Positions 8,283 through 17,008 of a stretch of DNA of 64,000 bases are shown one piece after another. The notes beneath the pieces were generated by a model. The model saw only the letters and a list, made by a program, of their open reading frames with translations. It was not told the DNA's origin and made no database searches. The position numbers and the translations under genes are program-made. The first letter of the stretch is position 1. Every line of letters begins with the position of its first letter. Source of the DNA: Brevibacterium moorei (lineage in GTDB: Bacteria; Actinomycetota; Actinomycetes; Actinomycetales; Brevibacteriaceae); assembly GCF_024580735.1 (NCBI RefSeq), contig NZ_JANIJX010000010.1:51057-115056 (forward strand), read 5' to 3'.

Positions 8283-8756
8283 ATGGCCAGCGTCAAGCCG
8301 TTCACCGCTTCAGCAGAACTGTCCGCCAACATCCAGCGCGTTCTGGTCGACCTCATCGACCTGAGCACCGTGGGCAAGCAGGCCCACTGGAACATCCTCG
8401 GTGAGAACTTCCGCGACCTGCACCTGAACCTCGACGAAATGGTCGAGATCGCCCGTGAGGCCTCGGATAACTTCGCAGAGCGCATGCGTGAGCTGTACGC
8501 GACCCCCGACGGCCGCACCGCCACCGTCGCCAAGGAATCCAGCCTGCCGGAGTTCCCGGAGGGCGAGATCTCGACCCACGACGCGATCGACGCGATCGTC
8601 GACTCCATCTACGCGACGACCAACACGATGCGCGAGGTCCACGATCAGGTCGACGCCGAGGATCCGACGACCTCGGACATCCTGCACAACTACATCGAGA
8701 AGCTTGAGCAGCAGGCCTGGTTCATCGGCGCGGACAACCGCAAGCCGAAGAACTGA
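8283..8756 (+). CDS. dps: Dps-family ferritin-like DNA-protection protein
   Basis: A 157-residue four-helix ferritin-like protein that would assemble as a 12-subunit shell oxidising and storing iron with hydrogen peroxide. Inter-subunit ferroxidase ligands are present with the family spacing: His35 (KQAHWN), His47, Asp51, Asp62 and Glu66 (SDNFAER). ATG 8283 follows AAAGGAGA. The same frame is open further upstream, but that part has no motif and crosses the promoter region. The N-terminus has only two lysines or arginines, so DNA binding may be weak. It is monocistronic, with a terminator behind it. Confidence 0.93.
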   Translation: MASVKPFTASAELSANIQRVLVDLIDLSTVGKQAHWNILGENFRDLHLNLDEMVEIAREASDNFAERMRELYATPDGRTATVAKESSLPEFPEGEISTHDAIDAIVDSIYATTNTMREVHDQVDAEDPTTSDILHNYIEKLEQQAWFIGADNRKPKN

Positions 8757-8782
8757 CGCTCCTGTAGCGACGCATCTCCCAT

Positions 8783-8823
8783 AAGGGCCCGGCCCCCCGC
8801 TTACCGCGGGGACCGGGCCCTTT
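8783..8823 (+). terminator. Intrinsic terminator after dps
   Basis: GC stem 8785-8800 with 8806-8820, one bulge and a five-base loop, followed by TTT. Confidence 0.85.
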
Positions 8824-8870
8824 GGCGTCGCGGTATTGGCACAGTCTTTGGACTGGCCTCGCCGCACGCT

Positions 8871-8883
8871 TAGACTTTTCCCA
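8871..8883 (+). promoter_or_regulatory. Leaderless-type -10 for ppx
   Basis: TAGACT at 8871-8876, six bases, then ATG 8883; no ribosome site. Confidence 0.55.
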
Positions 8884-9881
8884 TGCGTCTAGCCGTCCTG
8901 GACATCGGGTCCAACAGCATTCACCTCCTGGTCGTCGATGCCCACGTCGGCGCCCCACCCCTGCCCGCCAGCAGCCACAAGGAGATCCTGAAGCTGGCCG
9001 AATACCTGCAGGAGGATGGCTCCATCTCGTCCTACGGAGTCGAACGGCTGGTCCAGTTCTGCCACGATGCGATGGAGATCGCCGAGGACCAGGGCGCCGA
9101 ACAGATCCTGGCCTTCGCCACCTCGGCGATTCGCGAGGCGCCCAACGGCGATGCGACGATCGATCGGATCCACAATGAGACGGGCCTGAAACTCAATGTG
9201 CTCACCGGCCAGGACGAGGCCAGGGTGACGTTCTTGGCCGTGCGCCGGTGGCTCGGCTGGTCGGCCGGCAACATCCTGCTGCTCGACATCGGCGGGGGTT
9301 CCCTGGAGATCGCCGCCGGACGCGACGAATATCCCGATGCGGCGGTATCGGTGCCATTGGGCGCGGGCCGGATGCACTCCGACTTCCTGCCCGACGATCT
9401 GCCCAGTGTCGACCAGGTTCACGCCCTGCGTCGCCATGCCCGCCACCTGATCGGCCGGATCGCCGGCGATATCAACCGGGTCGGCCCCTTCGACAAGGTC
9501 GTCGGTTCCTCCAAGACCTTCCGGACCCTGGCCCGCCTGGCAGGCGCCGCCCCCAGCGGCGAGGGCATCTACGTCCCCCGCAAACTGGCGCGCAAGGATC
9601 TGAGCACGATCGTCGACACCCTGGCAGCGCGGACTCCATCGGAACGCACTCTGCTGCCCGGAGTCTCGGAATCGCGCGCAGGGCAGATCCTGGCCGGCGC
9701 GATCGTCGCCGAGGCCGCCTTCACGATCTTCGACATCAAGTCCATGCGGATCTCGCCCTGGGCCCTGCGCGAGGGCATCATCATGCGCAAGTTGGACCTG
9801 TTGGATTCCGCCGAGGAATCCACTGGTACCGCCGGTGTGCACATCAGCCATGTGGGACTCCGAACGCCCGCGGGTTTCTAA
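8883..9881 (+). CDS. ppx: Ppx/GppA exopolyphosphatase-family phosphatase
   Basis: A 332-residue member of the ASKHA-fold Ppx/GppA family, which removes terminal phosphate from polyphosphate or from pppGpp. The two phosphate-binding loops are clear: [12 protein letters not shown] at residues 6-17 and [13 protein letters not shown] around residues 137-149. The length matches the short actinobacterial form without the extra C-terminal HD domain, so it may be slower or more specific than E. coli Ppx. In actinobacteria this gene commonly precedes a sugar-isomerase-like gene and proC, as here. Polyphosphate versus pppGpp preference cannot be read from sequence. Confidence 0.88.
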   Translation: MRLAVLDIGSNSIHLLVVDAHVGAPPLPASSHKEILKLAEYLQEDGSISSYGVERLVQFCHDAMEIAEDQGAEQILAFATSAIREAPNGDATIDRIHNETGLKLNVLTGQDEARVTFLAVRRWLGWSAGNILLLDIGGGSLEIAAGRDEYPDAAVSVPLGAGRMHSDFLPDDLPSVDQVHALRRHARHLIGRIAGDINRVGPFDKVVGSSKTFRTLARLAGAAPSGEGIYVPRKLARKDLSTIVDTLAARTPSERTLLPGVSESRAGQILAGAIVAEAAFTIFDIKSMRISPWALREGIIMRKLDLLDSAEESTGTAGVHISHVGLRTPAGF

Positions 9882-9973
9882 GGAATCGGTAGTACAAGGA
9901 CAAGTCGCGCGGGGAGAATGGTCGTGCAAGGACCGGCCAGCGGCCGTCCCCGCAATTCCTAGGGTCCGCGGTC

Positions 9974-9989
9974 TACACTCACGAGTGTG
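9974..9989 (+). promoter_or_regulatory. Leaderless-type -10 for the isomerase-like gene
   Basis: TACACT at 9974-9979, seven bases, then GTG 9987; no ribosome site. Confidence 0.5.
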
Positions 9990-10982
9990 AGCGGAAAAGG
10001 GAAGTCCAAGAAGCACGCGGAAGTAGCCAAGGTGCGTGGCCACAAGGCCTACACCAAGAAGAACGCTGCGAAGAGGAACGGGCGCAAGCACCGTGCCTAC
10101 TTCGAATCGAACCCCGTCTACGAGCACGGGGTCAAACACTCCTCGGCCTTCGACATCCCGGTCGGCCTGTCCTCCTCATCCGTCTACCCGATGGAGGTCT
10201 CGGAGACCTTCGACACCGCCGTGCGGCTGGGCTACGACGGCGTGGAGATCATGGTGACGAACAACGCTCAGACCCAGGACCCTGACTTCATGCTGCGCGA
10301 GGTCGATCGGACCGGACTGCCAGTGCTCAGCCTGCACGCCCCCACCCTGCTGCTGATGCCGCGGGTGATGCACAAGGACCACTGGGAGAAGCTTCGCAAG
10401 ACCTGTCAGATCGCGGCCAGGGCCGGAGCGAGCACGGTCGTGCTGCACCCGCCGTTTCGCTGGCAGGGCGAATACGCGAAGAACTTCGTGCCCGGCGTCC
10501 GCGCGATGAGCCAGGAAACCGGTGTGACCCTGGCCGTGGAGAATATGTACCCGTGGCGCGCCGGCCTGCGCGAAGTCATGGTCTACGCCCCTGACTGGAA
10601 CCCGCTGGACGAGGACTATGACGCCTTCACCTTCGACTTCTCCCACGCCTCGACCGCGGGGATGAACGCCCTGGAGACTGTCAAGGAGATTCAGGACCGT
10701 CTGGCGATCGTCCACCTGACCGACGGCGCCGGTTCCCTCAAGGACGAGCACCTGGTGCCCGGCACCGGGAAGATGCCGGTGGCAGAGACGATGCAGCACC
10801 TGGCCAAGACCGACTGGAATGGCACCGTGGTCGTCGAGGTCAATACGCGTTTCACCGCGAAGCGCTCCGCCCGCGAGAAGATGCTAGCCGATTCCCTGGC
10901 CTTCGCCCGCACCCACCTGGGCCAGGACGCGCGGGCTGCCGGCACACACACCAAAACCGGGCGCCGTTCCGCGGGGGACTGA
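9987..10982 (+). CDS. Xylose isomerase-like TIM-barrel (sugar phosphate isomerase/epimerase) protein
   Basis: A 331-residue protein. After a Lys/Arg-rich tail of about 45 residues comes an AP-endonuclease-2/xylose isomerase TIM barrel: VGLSSSSVYP, GYDGVEIMV, LSLHAPT, VVLHPPFRWQG, LAVENMYPW, FDFSHAS, VHLTDG and VVEVNT. The Glu, Asp and His residues in these strand ends are the expected divalent-metal ligands. The substrate is unknown. Conservation next to ppx and proC in actinobacteria is established, but its role there is not. The basic tail is odd for a small-molecule enzyme and might bind nucleic acid or polyphosphate. GTG 9987 fits the leaderless promoter. Confidence 0.8.
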   Translation: MSGKGKSKKHAEVAKVRGHKAYTKKNAAKRNGRKHRAYFESNPVYEHGVKHSSAFDIPVGLSSSSVYPMEVSETFDTAVRLGYDGVEIMVTNNAQTQDPDFMLREVDRTGLPVLSLHAPTLLLMPRVMHKDHWEKLRKTCQIAARAGASTVVLHPPFRWQGEYAKNFVPGVRAMSQETGVTLAVENMYPWRAGLREVMVYAPDWNPLDEDYDAFTFDFSHASTAGMNALETVKEIQDRLAIVHLTDGAGSLKDEHLVPGTGKMPVAETMQHLAKTDWNGTVVVEVNTRFTAKRSAREKMLADSLAFARTHLGQDARAAGTHTKTGRRSAGD

Positions 10983-11001
10983 GGCGGACGACCGGGGCAG
11001 G

Positions 11002-11039
11002 CCACTGAGACCGGCCGATCGCAGGGGCCCGGTCAGTGG
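11002..11039 (+). terminator. Hairpin after the isomerase-like gene
   Basis: Arms CCACTGA/TCAGTGG extended by CCGG pairing around a GC-rich loop, 19 bases after the stop. Confidence 0.6.
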
Positions 11040-11109
11040 TTGAGGAGCGTTCGGCCGTGGCCAGCTAGAGTGGAATGCGGACTGCAATCAACACAGTGAG
11101 GAACCCTCC

Positions 11110-11985
11110 ATGTCCCTGCGCATCGCGATGATCGGAACCGGCTCGATGGGAGGGGCGCTGCTATCGGGCATGCTGTCCTCTGCGGACCCGGCCTCCCCGA
11201 ATGCCTCCACCGGGGGTGCAGTCGATGCAGCCGGGGTGCCACTGGAGAACGCCCGCGCCACGACCAAGTCGCAGGCCAGCGCCGAGGCCCTGGCCCAGCG
11301 TACCGGCGTGTCGACCATGGCCTTGGACGCCGACCCTGCGGCCAACCGGGACGCGGCGGCCGGGGCGGACTTCGTCTTCCTGGGCGTCAAGCCCTGGATG
11401 ATCGCCGACACCCTGACCGACCTGGCGCCCAGCCTGGAACCCGAACAGGTCATCGTGTCCATGGCAGCGGGGGTTTCAATCGAGACCCTGGCACAGCTGG
11501 TCCCCGATAACCCGATCGTGCGCATCATGCCCAACACCCCGTCCGAGATCGGGCAGGGTGTCATTGCTCTGGCCCCGGCCTCGCGGGTGCCCGCCGGACG
11601 GGTGGAGGAACTGTCGGGACTGCTGTCCGGCGCCGGACGGGTCTTCGCCATGAGCGAGGAGCAGATCGGCGCGATGATCGGCATCTCCGGCTCCGGGGTC
11701 GCCTACTTCTTCCTGCTGGCCGAGGAGATGGTCAAGGCGGGCGTGGATCTGGGTCTGAGCGAGGACGCGGCTCGGGAAATGGTCGTCGCGACGGCCCAGG
11801 GCGCGGGATCGCTCCTGGCTTTGAAACAGGATCCCGCAGCACTGCGCCAGGCCGTCACCAGCAAGGGCGGCACCACCCATGCGGCGATCGAGACCTTCCG
11901 CGCCCACGACCTCGAGGCCACGGTCAAGGCCGCCGCCCAAGCCGCCTACAACCGCGCCCAGGCTATGGAAGAAGAGAATGCCTGA
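11110..11985 (+). CDS. proC: Pyrroline-5-carboxylate reductase
   Basis: Last step of proline synthesis, reducing pyrroline-5-carboxylate with NAD(P)H. The 291 residues start with a Rossmann MIGTGSMGGALLSGML motif. The C-terminal half has the conserved GISGSGVAYFFLLAEEM and the TSKGGTTHAAIETF signature that closes the substrate pocket. An insert of about 30 Ser/Ala/Gly-rich residues (near 24-50) follows the first helix and is absent from typical ProC. GTGAGGAA precedes the ATG. A -10-like TAGAGT near 11066 would give a leader of about 35 bases. The 3' end overlaps the start of the DUF2079 gene and the first unit of a 60-bp repeat. Confidence 0.93.
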   Translation: MSLRIAMIGTGSMGGALLSGMLSSADPASPNASTGGAVDAAGVPLENARATTKSQASAEALAQRTGVSTMALDADPAANRDAAAGADFVFLGVKPWMIADTLTDLAPSLEPEQVIVSMAAGVSIETLAQLVPDNPIVRIMPNTPSEIGQGVIALAPASRVPAGRVEELSGLLSGAGRVFAMSEEQIGAMIGISGSGVAYFFLLAEEMVKAGVDLGLSEDAAREMVVATAQGAGSLLALKQDPAALRQAVTSKGGTTHAAIETFRAHDLEATVKAAAQAAYNRAQAMEEENA

Positions 11986-12145
11986 AGGTAAGGCGCGGGC
12001 TGGAACTGGAGCCGCGGCCGGCGGCGAGAACGTGAGAATGCCTGAAGGTAAGGCGCGGGCTGGAACTGGAGCCGCGGCCGGCGGCGAGAACGTGAGAATG
12101 CCTGAAGGTAAGGCGCGGGCAGGGACTGAGGCCGCGGCCGGCGGC
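11978..12145 (+). repeat. 60-bp tandem repeat, nearly three units, across the proC/DUF2079 junction
   Basis: Units begin at 11978, 12038 and 12098. The first two agree completely and the third is shortened to about 48 bases with a few changes. Each unit opens with ATGCCTGAAGG and GAGA in front of it, so each carries a possible start codon. The unit length is a multiple of three, giving a 20-residue peptide repeat (MPEGKARAGT then an Ala/Gly-rich part). The proC stop codon lies inside unit one. Confidence 0.93.
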
Positions 12146-13642
12146 ATGACGAAGCGGATCCTGCCCGGAGCCTCGGCAGCGGTGTCCCTGGTGCTCTACG
12201 GGGCGCTGTCCATCATCATGTGGCGGATCTATTATTCGCCGTCCTGGGACTTGGGGATCTTCACCCAGCTGCTGAACGACTATGCGCACCTGCAGGCGCC
12301 GATCGTCGACATCAAGGGCCCCGGCTACAACCTGTGGGGCGACCACTTCCACCCGATCCTGTGGCTGCTGATGCCCGTGTTCAAGATCTGGCCCTCGGGC
12401 CTGACTCTGATGCTGTTGCAGGCGGTGCTGTTCGCGGCCTCGGCCTGGCCCGTGGCGTCCTATGCCGCGCAGAAGCTGCCGGCGGCCGGGGCCTGGGCCC
12501 TGTCCCTGGCCTACGTGGGGTCCTATGGGCTGCTGAACTCGGTGACCTCGCAGTTCCATGAGATCGCCTTCGCCGTGCCGCTGTTGGCCTTCGGCCTGGT
12601 GTGGTGGCTACGTGGCCACCATCTGGCGGGCGCCATCGCAATCGCCCTGTTGGTCTTCGTCAAGGAGGACATGGGGCTGACCGTCGCAGCCTTCGGGATC
12701 GCCGTATGGTTACGCCAGCGGGCCACCAAGTACCAACTGGGACTGTTCGTCTGGGGCGTGCTGTGGTTCGCGGTGACGGTCCTGCTGATCTTGCCGGCAT
12801 TCAACAACTCCGGTCAGTACGACTACACGGACAATGTCTCGGCCCTCGATGCCCTGGGTGCAGGCGCACAGACCAAACTCGCGACCCTGGGTGCATTGGT
12901 CCTGGCGGCGGGGGCGGTGGGGTTGCGCAGCCCACTCATCCTCATGGTGCTGCCGACTCTGGCCTGGCGTTTCGTGGGAAACGTCGAAGGTTATTGGGGT
13001 CTGAGCTTTCACTACACGGCGGGCCTGGTGCCGATTGCGGCGCTCGCGCTGATCGATGGGATCGCCGGGCCGGGCTGGACGGGCTGGAAACGGGCCGGTG
13101 CGGCCAAGTCGGGTGCCGCCGGGCCGGCCGAACCGGGCGGCGTCGGCACGGAAGCGGCGGCCGCAGTCGAGCGCGAAGACGCCGCGGCCTCGGCCCCGGA
13201 ACCTGTCGCGCAGGCTTATGCCGCCCGGACCGAGGCCGCCCGGACCGAGGCCGCGCAGACGGTGCGGGAACGGACCCTGGGCACCTGGGCGCCGGCCGCA
13301 GCGGCCGCGGGCGTCATCGCCCTGGCGGGCAGCACGAACATCAACCTGCTGTGGGAATCCGAGCGCTACGCGATCGACGCGGGCCCTGCCGTGCAGGCCG
13401 CCGAGCAGTACGGCACCGTGGCCACCGATATCCGCCTGCTGGCGTATCTGGCGCCCAAGACGCACACCTACTGGTACGGCAGACTGGACCAGGTGAAGCC
13501 GGACGCGGTGCTGCTGCGGCCCTCGGAGACGGGCCAGACCACCGAGGAATGGGCCGAGGAGCGCCTGGGCGGGGACTGGACCACGGTGCTCAGCGAGGGC
13601 GGCTACGAACTGGCGGTCCCCGCGGCTCAGGGGCAGGGCTGA
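11978..13642 (+). CDS. DUF2079 polytopic membrane protein with a repeat N-terminus
   Basis: A 554-residue protein when started at ATG 11978. The first about 56 residues are the translated tandem repeat. From MTKRILPG (ATG 12146, an alternative start) come about nine hydrophobic segments with the DUF2079 motifs SWDLGIFTQ, GDHFHPILWLLMPVF, HEIAFAVPLLAFGLVWW and VKEDMGLTV. These proteins resemble GT-C glycosyltransferase-like membrane proteins, with unknown substrate. An Ala/Glu-rich linker of about 70 residues near 370-440 includes a 15-bp direct duplication (13220-13249). The C-terminal soluble part (NLLWESERYAIDAG) is probably extracytoplasmic. ATG 11978 overlaps proC by eight bases. Confidence 0.82.
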   Translation: MPEGKARAGTGAAAGGENVRMPEGKARAGTGAAAGGENVRMPEGKARAGTEAAAGGMTKRILPGASAAVSLVLYGALSIIMWRIYYSPSWDLGIFTQLLNDYAHLQAPIVDIKGPGYNLWGDHFHPILWLLMPVFKIWPSGLTLMLLQAVLFAASAWPVASYAAQKLPAAGAWALSLAYVGSYGLLNSVTSQFHEIAFAVPLLAFGLVWWLRGHHLAGAIAIALLVFVKEDMGLTVAAFGIAVWLRQRATKYQLGLFVWGVLWFAVTVLLILPAFNNSGQYDYTDNVSALDALGAGAQTKLATLGALVLAAGAVGLRSPLILMVLPTLAWRFVGNVEGYWGLSFHYTAGLVPIAALALIDGIAGPGWTGWKRAGAAKSGAAGPAEPGGVGTEAAAAVEREDAAASAPEPVAQAYAARTEAARTEAAQTVRERTLGTWAPAAAAAGVIALAGSTNINLLWESERYAIDAGPAVQAAEQYGTVATDIRLLAYLAPKTHTYWYGRLDQVKPDAVLLRPSETGQTTEEWAEERLGGDWTTVLSEGGYELAVPAAQGQG

Positions 13643-13670
13643 ACCGAACCGTACCGTGCCTGGACCCGAA

Positions 13671-13744
13671 AGTGGCTCCACACTAGCTTGGGTGGCTCGA
13701 TAGAAGCAGATTTATCGAGCCACACAAGCAAGTGTGGAGCCACT
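13671..13744. terminator. Long inverted repeat between convergent genes
   Basis: Arms 13671-13702 and 13713-13744 match over 30 of 32 positions around a 10-base loop. It can fold on either strand and probably ends both the DUF2079 gene and map. The outer core AGTGGCTCCACA recurs near 45396. Confidence 0.85.
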
Positions 13745-13765
13745 CCGGGATTGGGCCCAGATCGT

Positions 13766-14533
13766 TCAGGCAGTGAGGATCTTGGGGCCGTCGGCCGTGA
13801 TCGCCACGGTGTGCTCGCTGTGCGCCGTGCGGCTGCCGGTCTTCGAGCGCAGTGTCCAGCCGTCCTTTTTATCGGTCACCAGCTGATCCGTGCCGGCCAT
13901 CACCCAGGGCTCGATCGCCAGCAGCAGGCCCTCGCGCAGTTTGTAGCCGCGGCCGGGTCGACCGTCATTGGGAATGTGCGGGTCCTGGTGCATGGTCGAG
14001 CCCACGCCGTGCCCACCGAAGTCGGTGTTGACCGGATAGCCGTAACCGCGCAGGACCTCGCCGATGGCGTGCGAGATATCGCCGATCTTATTGCCCACCC
14101 GGGCCTCGGCGATGCCGGCGGCGCGTGCGGCCTCGGTCGCCTCGATCATCCGCAGGTCCTCATCCGATTTCGGCGTGCCGACCACGAAGCTGATCGCGGC
14201 GTCGGCGACGATCCCGTGCAGCGAGCAGGCCAGGTCCAGGCTGAGCAGATCCCCGTCCTTGAGCCTGTACTTCCGCGGCATCCCGTGCAACACAGCATCG
14301 TTGACCGAGGTGCAGATGTAGTGGCCGAACGGGCCCGAGCCGAAGGACGGGGCGTAGTCCACATAGCAGGATTCCGCGCCGGCGGCGTCGATCAGCTCGT
14401 GTGTCCAGGCGTCGATCTCCATGAGGTTCGTGCCCACCCGGGTGCGTTCCCTCAGCGTTCGCAGGGTGTCGCCGATGAACTTTCCACTGACTTCGGCGCG
14501 TTCCAATTCGGCAGGGCTCAAGACTTCGATCAT
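13766..14533 (-). CDS. map: Methionine aminopeptidase, type I
   Basis: Cytoplasmic metalloprotease that removes initiator methionine from nascent proteins. The 255 residues have the pita-bread fold signatures. Metal ligands are the two Asp in LSLDLACSLHGIVADAAIS, His in GGHGVGSTMHQDPH, Glu in LLAIEPWVM and Glu in AHSEHTVAIT, and all five are present. No N-terminal zinc finger or extension. ATG 14533 is preferred over longer upstream frames because it begins the conserved MIEVLSPAELERA segment and has a -10-like GACAAT six bases upstream. Separated from the neighbouring ktrA gene by about 90 bases. Confidence 0.93.
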   Translation of the reverse strand: MIEVLSPAELERAEVSGKFIGDTLRTLRERTRVGTNLMEIDAWTHELIDAAGAESCYVDYAPSFGSGPFGHYICTSVNDAVLHGMPRKYRLKDGDLLSLDLACSLHGIVADAAISFVVGTPKSDEDLRMIEATEAARAAGIAEARVGNKIGDISHAIGEVLRGYGYPVNTDFGGHGVGSTMHQDPHIPNDGRPGRGYKLREGLLLAIEPWVMAGTDQLVTDKKDGWTLRSKTGSRTAHSEHTVAITADGPKILTA

Positions 14534-14545
14534 GGTTCCATTGTC
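14533..14545 (-). promoter_or_regulatory. Leaderless-type -10 for map
   Basis: On the minus strand GACAAT (14545-14540), six bases, then ATG 14533. A weaker match than the others. Confidence 0.35.
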
Positions 14546-14624
14546 CCACGCGGGGCCCGGGCGCGGGGGAGTGACGGGCCACAACCCCGGACCGTGGGGG
14601 CCGCAGCCCCACGGGGAAGTGCGC

Positions 14625-15365
14625 CTAGGGTCGGCCGGCGAAGCGCCCCAGCAGTTCGACGTGGCCCGCGACGATGAGCACATCCTGCTTGCCCACGCGC
14701 GATTCGGGCTCTGCATAGGTGAAGTCGCGCCCGGGGCTCTTGATGCCCACCACGGTCACGCCGTAGGTCGAGCGGATCTTCGATTCGGCCAGCGTGAAGC
14801 CCTGGATCTCCTTGGGCGGGCGCATCTTGACGACCGCGAAGTGCCCGTCGTCGAACTCGATGTAGTCCAGCATCCGACTCGACACCAGGTGCGCGACCCT
14901 GGCCCCGGCCTCGGACTCGGGGAACAGCACGTGTTCGGCTCCGATGCGCCGCAGGATCTTTCCGTGCGAGGCCGAAATCGCCTTGGCCCACACCTGGTCC
15001 ACGCCCAGATCGACCAGGTTCGCCGTGGTCAGCACGCTGGCCTCGATCGATGTCCCGATGCCCACCACTGCGGATGAGAACTCCTGCGCGCCGATCTGGC
15101 GCAGCGCGTCGATATTCGTCGAATCCGCCTCGACCACGTGGGTCAGCCGGCCCGACCAGTCCTGCACCAGGTTCGGATTGCGCTCGACGGCCATCACCTC
15201 GTAGCCCAGCCGGATCAGCTGTTCGGCCGTCGCGGCACCGAACCGGCCCAGCCCGACGACCAGGACCGAGGACGCGGTCGCCTTGGGCTCCCGCTTGAAG
15301 GCGCCGAAGGGGAACGGCGCGCGGGCCCGGCCGTGCTCCGGCGCGTCGGTGGACCTGTTAGCCAA
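14625..15365 (-). CDS. ktrA: KtrA/TrkA-type potassium channel regulator (RCK domain)
   Basis: A 246-residue peripheral subunit. Residues about 32-160 form an RCK_N Rossmann domain (VLVVGLGRFGAATAEQL, acidic VERN at the end of beta 2) that binds ATP/ADP or NAD(H). The rest is an RCK_C (TrkA_C) domain. It gates the KtrB membrane subunit encoded just upstream on the same strand; the two frames overlap by eight bases. There is no TrkG/TrkE-like gene, so this is the two-component Ktr type. About 30 extra polar residues precede the Rossmann fold. Confidence 0.9.
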   Translation of the reverse strand: MANRSTDAPEHGRARAPFPFGAFKREPKATASSVLVVGLGRFGAATAEQLIRLGYEVMAVERNPNLVQDWSGRLTHVVEADSTNIDALRQIGAQEFSSAVVGIGTSIEASVLTTANLVDLGVDQVWAKAISASHGKILRRIGAEHVLFPESEAGARVAHLVSSRMLDYIEFDDGHFAVVKMRPPKEIQGFTLAESKIRSTYGVTVVGIKSPGRDFTYAEPESRVGKQDVLIVAGHVELLGRFAGRP

Positions 15366-16866
15366 TGATGGGCCTTTCCTCTGGGTAGCGGAACATGCGC
15401 TGGGTGTCCCGGACGGACATCGCTGCCGCCAGGGTTATCGTACCCAGCCGTCCCACCAGCATCAGCACGGAAAGGACGTAGAGCCCGGCGGGCGGGCTGG
15501 CGGCGGTCACCCCGGTCGACAGGCCGCAGGTGCCGAAGGCGGAGATCACCTCGAACAGCACCTGGTCCAACTGCTGCCCGGTGACCTGTAGCAGGGCCAG
15601 TGTCCCGCCGATGACGATCACGAAGCCGGCCAGGGTCACGCTGATCGCCAGGCGAATCGCAGCCCTGTCGATCCGCCGCCGGAAGGCCACGACATCGCCC
15701 AGGCCCCTGGCCTCGGACCAGGCGGCCAGCAGCAGCACGGCCAGGGTCGTGACCTTGATGCCGCCGGCGGTCGACGAGGATCCGCCGCCGATGAACATGA
15801 GCACGTCGAGGATCAGATGCGAGGAAGGGTTCATCGCGTTGATGTCGAAGGTGGAGAAGCCCCCGGAGCGCGGCATCACGGACATGAACAGGGTCTCCAT
15901 GAACGTCTGGCCCACGCCCTTGTGGCCCAGGGTCTGCGAATTGGAGTACTCGAACAGGTAGAGGAAGGCCACCCCGAAGACCACCAGCAGACCGGAAGTG
16001 GCCAGGGTCAGCTTGGTGTGCAGGTCCCAGGACCGCGGGCGGCGCCACCAGACGGCCATGATGAGCACAACGGGGAAGCCCAAGGAGCCGACGAACACGG
16101 AGGCCATGATGACGCTGAGGATCCAGGGGTCGTCCGCGAAGTACTCCATTCCGCCGCGGTGGACGGTGAAGCCCGCGTTGTTGAACGACGAGATCGAATA
16201 GAACAGGGCATGTAGCACGGACATCCCGAAGGAGTCCCCGCGGATCAGGAAGCGGGGGAACAACAACAGGAAGACCACGGCCTCGGCGGAGATGATCGTG
16301 GTGACCACGGTGCGCAGCAGGGTGCCGACCTGGCCCAGCTGCAGGGTGTTCGTCGCCTGCGCGGCGATCAGCCGCTGGCGCAGGCCCAGCCGTTTGGACA
16401 CCGCCATGCCCAGCACGCTGGCCAGGGTCAGGATGCCCAGGCCGCCCACCTGGATGGCCGCGGTGATGACACCCAGGCCGAAGGGCGACCAGTAGTCCTC
16501 TGTGACCACGGGGGACAGGCCGGTGACGCACACGGCCGAGACCGCCACGAAGATGCTGCGGGCCAGATAGTGGCCCAGGTCCGGGTCCCAACCCGCGGTC
16601 CGTCCGGCGGTGTCGCCCAGAGCGCTGCCGTCCCCGGTGCCGGCGTCCAGTGCGGGCCCCTGATGGGAGATCGGCAGGCACAGCAGCACGGCGAAGACGA
16701 CTACGACGGCCAGGAAGGAGAAGATCGCCAGGCGCGCCGGCGAACCGCTGGCCAGCCGGTCGACGAGGTCCCTGAGCCTGCCGGCCGCTCCGGCGCCTCG
16801 GGCACGTGGGCCCTGGGGCCCCGGCTGCCGGTGCTGGCCCTGTTCGGGCGGCGGTTGGACGTTCAC
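15358..16866 (-). CDS. ktrB: KtrB/TrkH-family potassium transporter
   Basis: A 502-residue membrane subunit with the four pseudo-repeated M1-P-M2 units of the Trk/Ktr/HKT superfamily. Selectivity-filter glycines are visible in AVCVTGLSPVVT, YSISSFNNAGFTVH, RSGGFSTFDIN and AFGTCGLSTGVT. Works with KtrA for sodium-linked or channel-like potassium uptake. A Pro/Gln/Gly-rich cytoplasmic N-terminus of about 45 residues is specific to this protein. GTG 16866 sits six bases from a -10-like TACGAT with no ribosome site. It is divergent from acuC. Confidence 0.92.
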   Translation of the reverse strand: MNVQPPPEQGQHRQPGPQGPRARGAGAAGRLRDLVDRLASGSPARLAIFSFLAVVVVFAVLLCLPISHQGPALDAGTGDGSALGDTAGRTAGWDPDLGHYLARSIFVAVSAVCVTGLSPVVTEDYWSPFGLGVITAAIQVGGLGILTLASVLGMAVSKRLGLRQRLIAAQATNTLQLGQVGTLLRTVVTTIISAEAVVFLLLFPRFLIRGDSFGMSVLHALFYSISSFNNAGFTVHRGGMEYFADDPWILSVIMASVFVGSLGFPVVLIMAVWWRRPRSWDLHTKLTLATSGLLVVFGVAFLYLFEYSNSQTLGHKGVGQTFMETLFMSVMPRSGGFSTFDINAMNPSSHLILDVLMFIGGGSSSTAGGIKVTTLAVLLLAAWSEARGLGDVVAFRRRIDRAAIRLAISVTLAGFVIVIGGTLALLQVTGQQLDQVLFEVISAFGTCGLSTGVTAASPPAGLYVLSVLMLVGRLGTITLAAAMSVRDTQRMFRYPEERPIIG

Positions 16867-16878
16867 ACGGACATCGTA
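16864..16878 (-). promoter_or_regulatory. Leaderless-type -10 for ktrB
   Basis: Minus-strand TACGAT (16878-16873), six bases, then GTG 16866. Confidence 0.5.
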
Positions 16879-16992
16879 GTCGGCATCGGGGCGGCGGGCC
16901 CGGCCGACGATCCCGGGGCGCCCGGTTCCCGGCCCGGACGTCTGCCGAGTGTCCGGATCGTGGCCTGTGCGTGATCCGCGTCATCAGGCGGT

Positions 16993-17008
16993 TAGAGTAT
17001 GAACCATG
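16993..17008 (+). promoter_or_regulatory. Leaderless-type -10 for acuC
   Basis: TAGAGT at 16993-16998, seven bases, then ATG 17006. Confidence 0.5.

Noticed and set aside
13220..13249. 15-bp duplication in the DUF2079 linker as a separate element
   Set aside because: Only two units, inside a low-complexity Ala/Glu linker; simple slippage explains it.
12601..13686. Second long plus-strand frame inside the DUF2079 gene
   Set aside because: Arg/Gly-rich shadow frame without hydrophobic segments or motifs.
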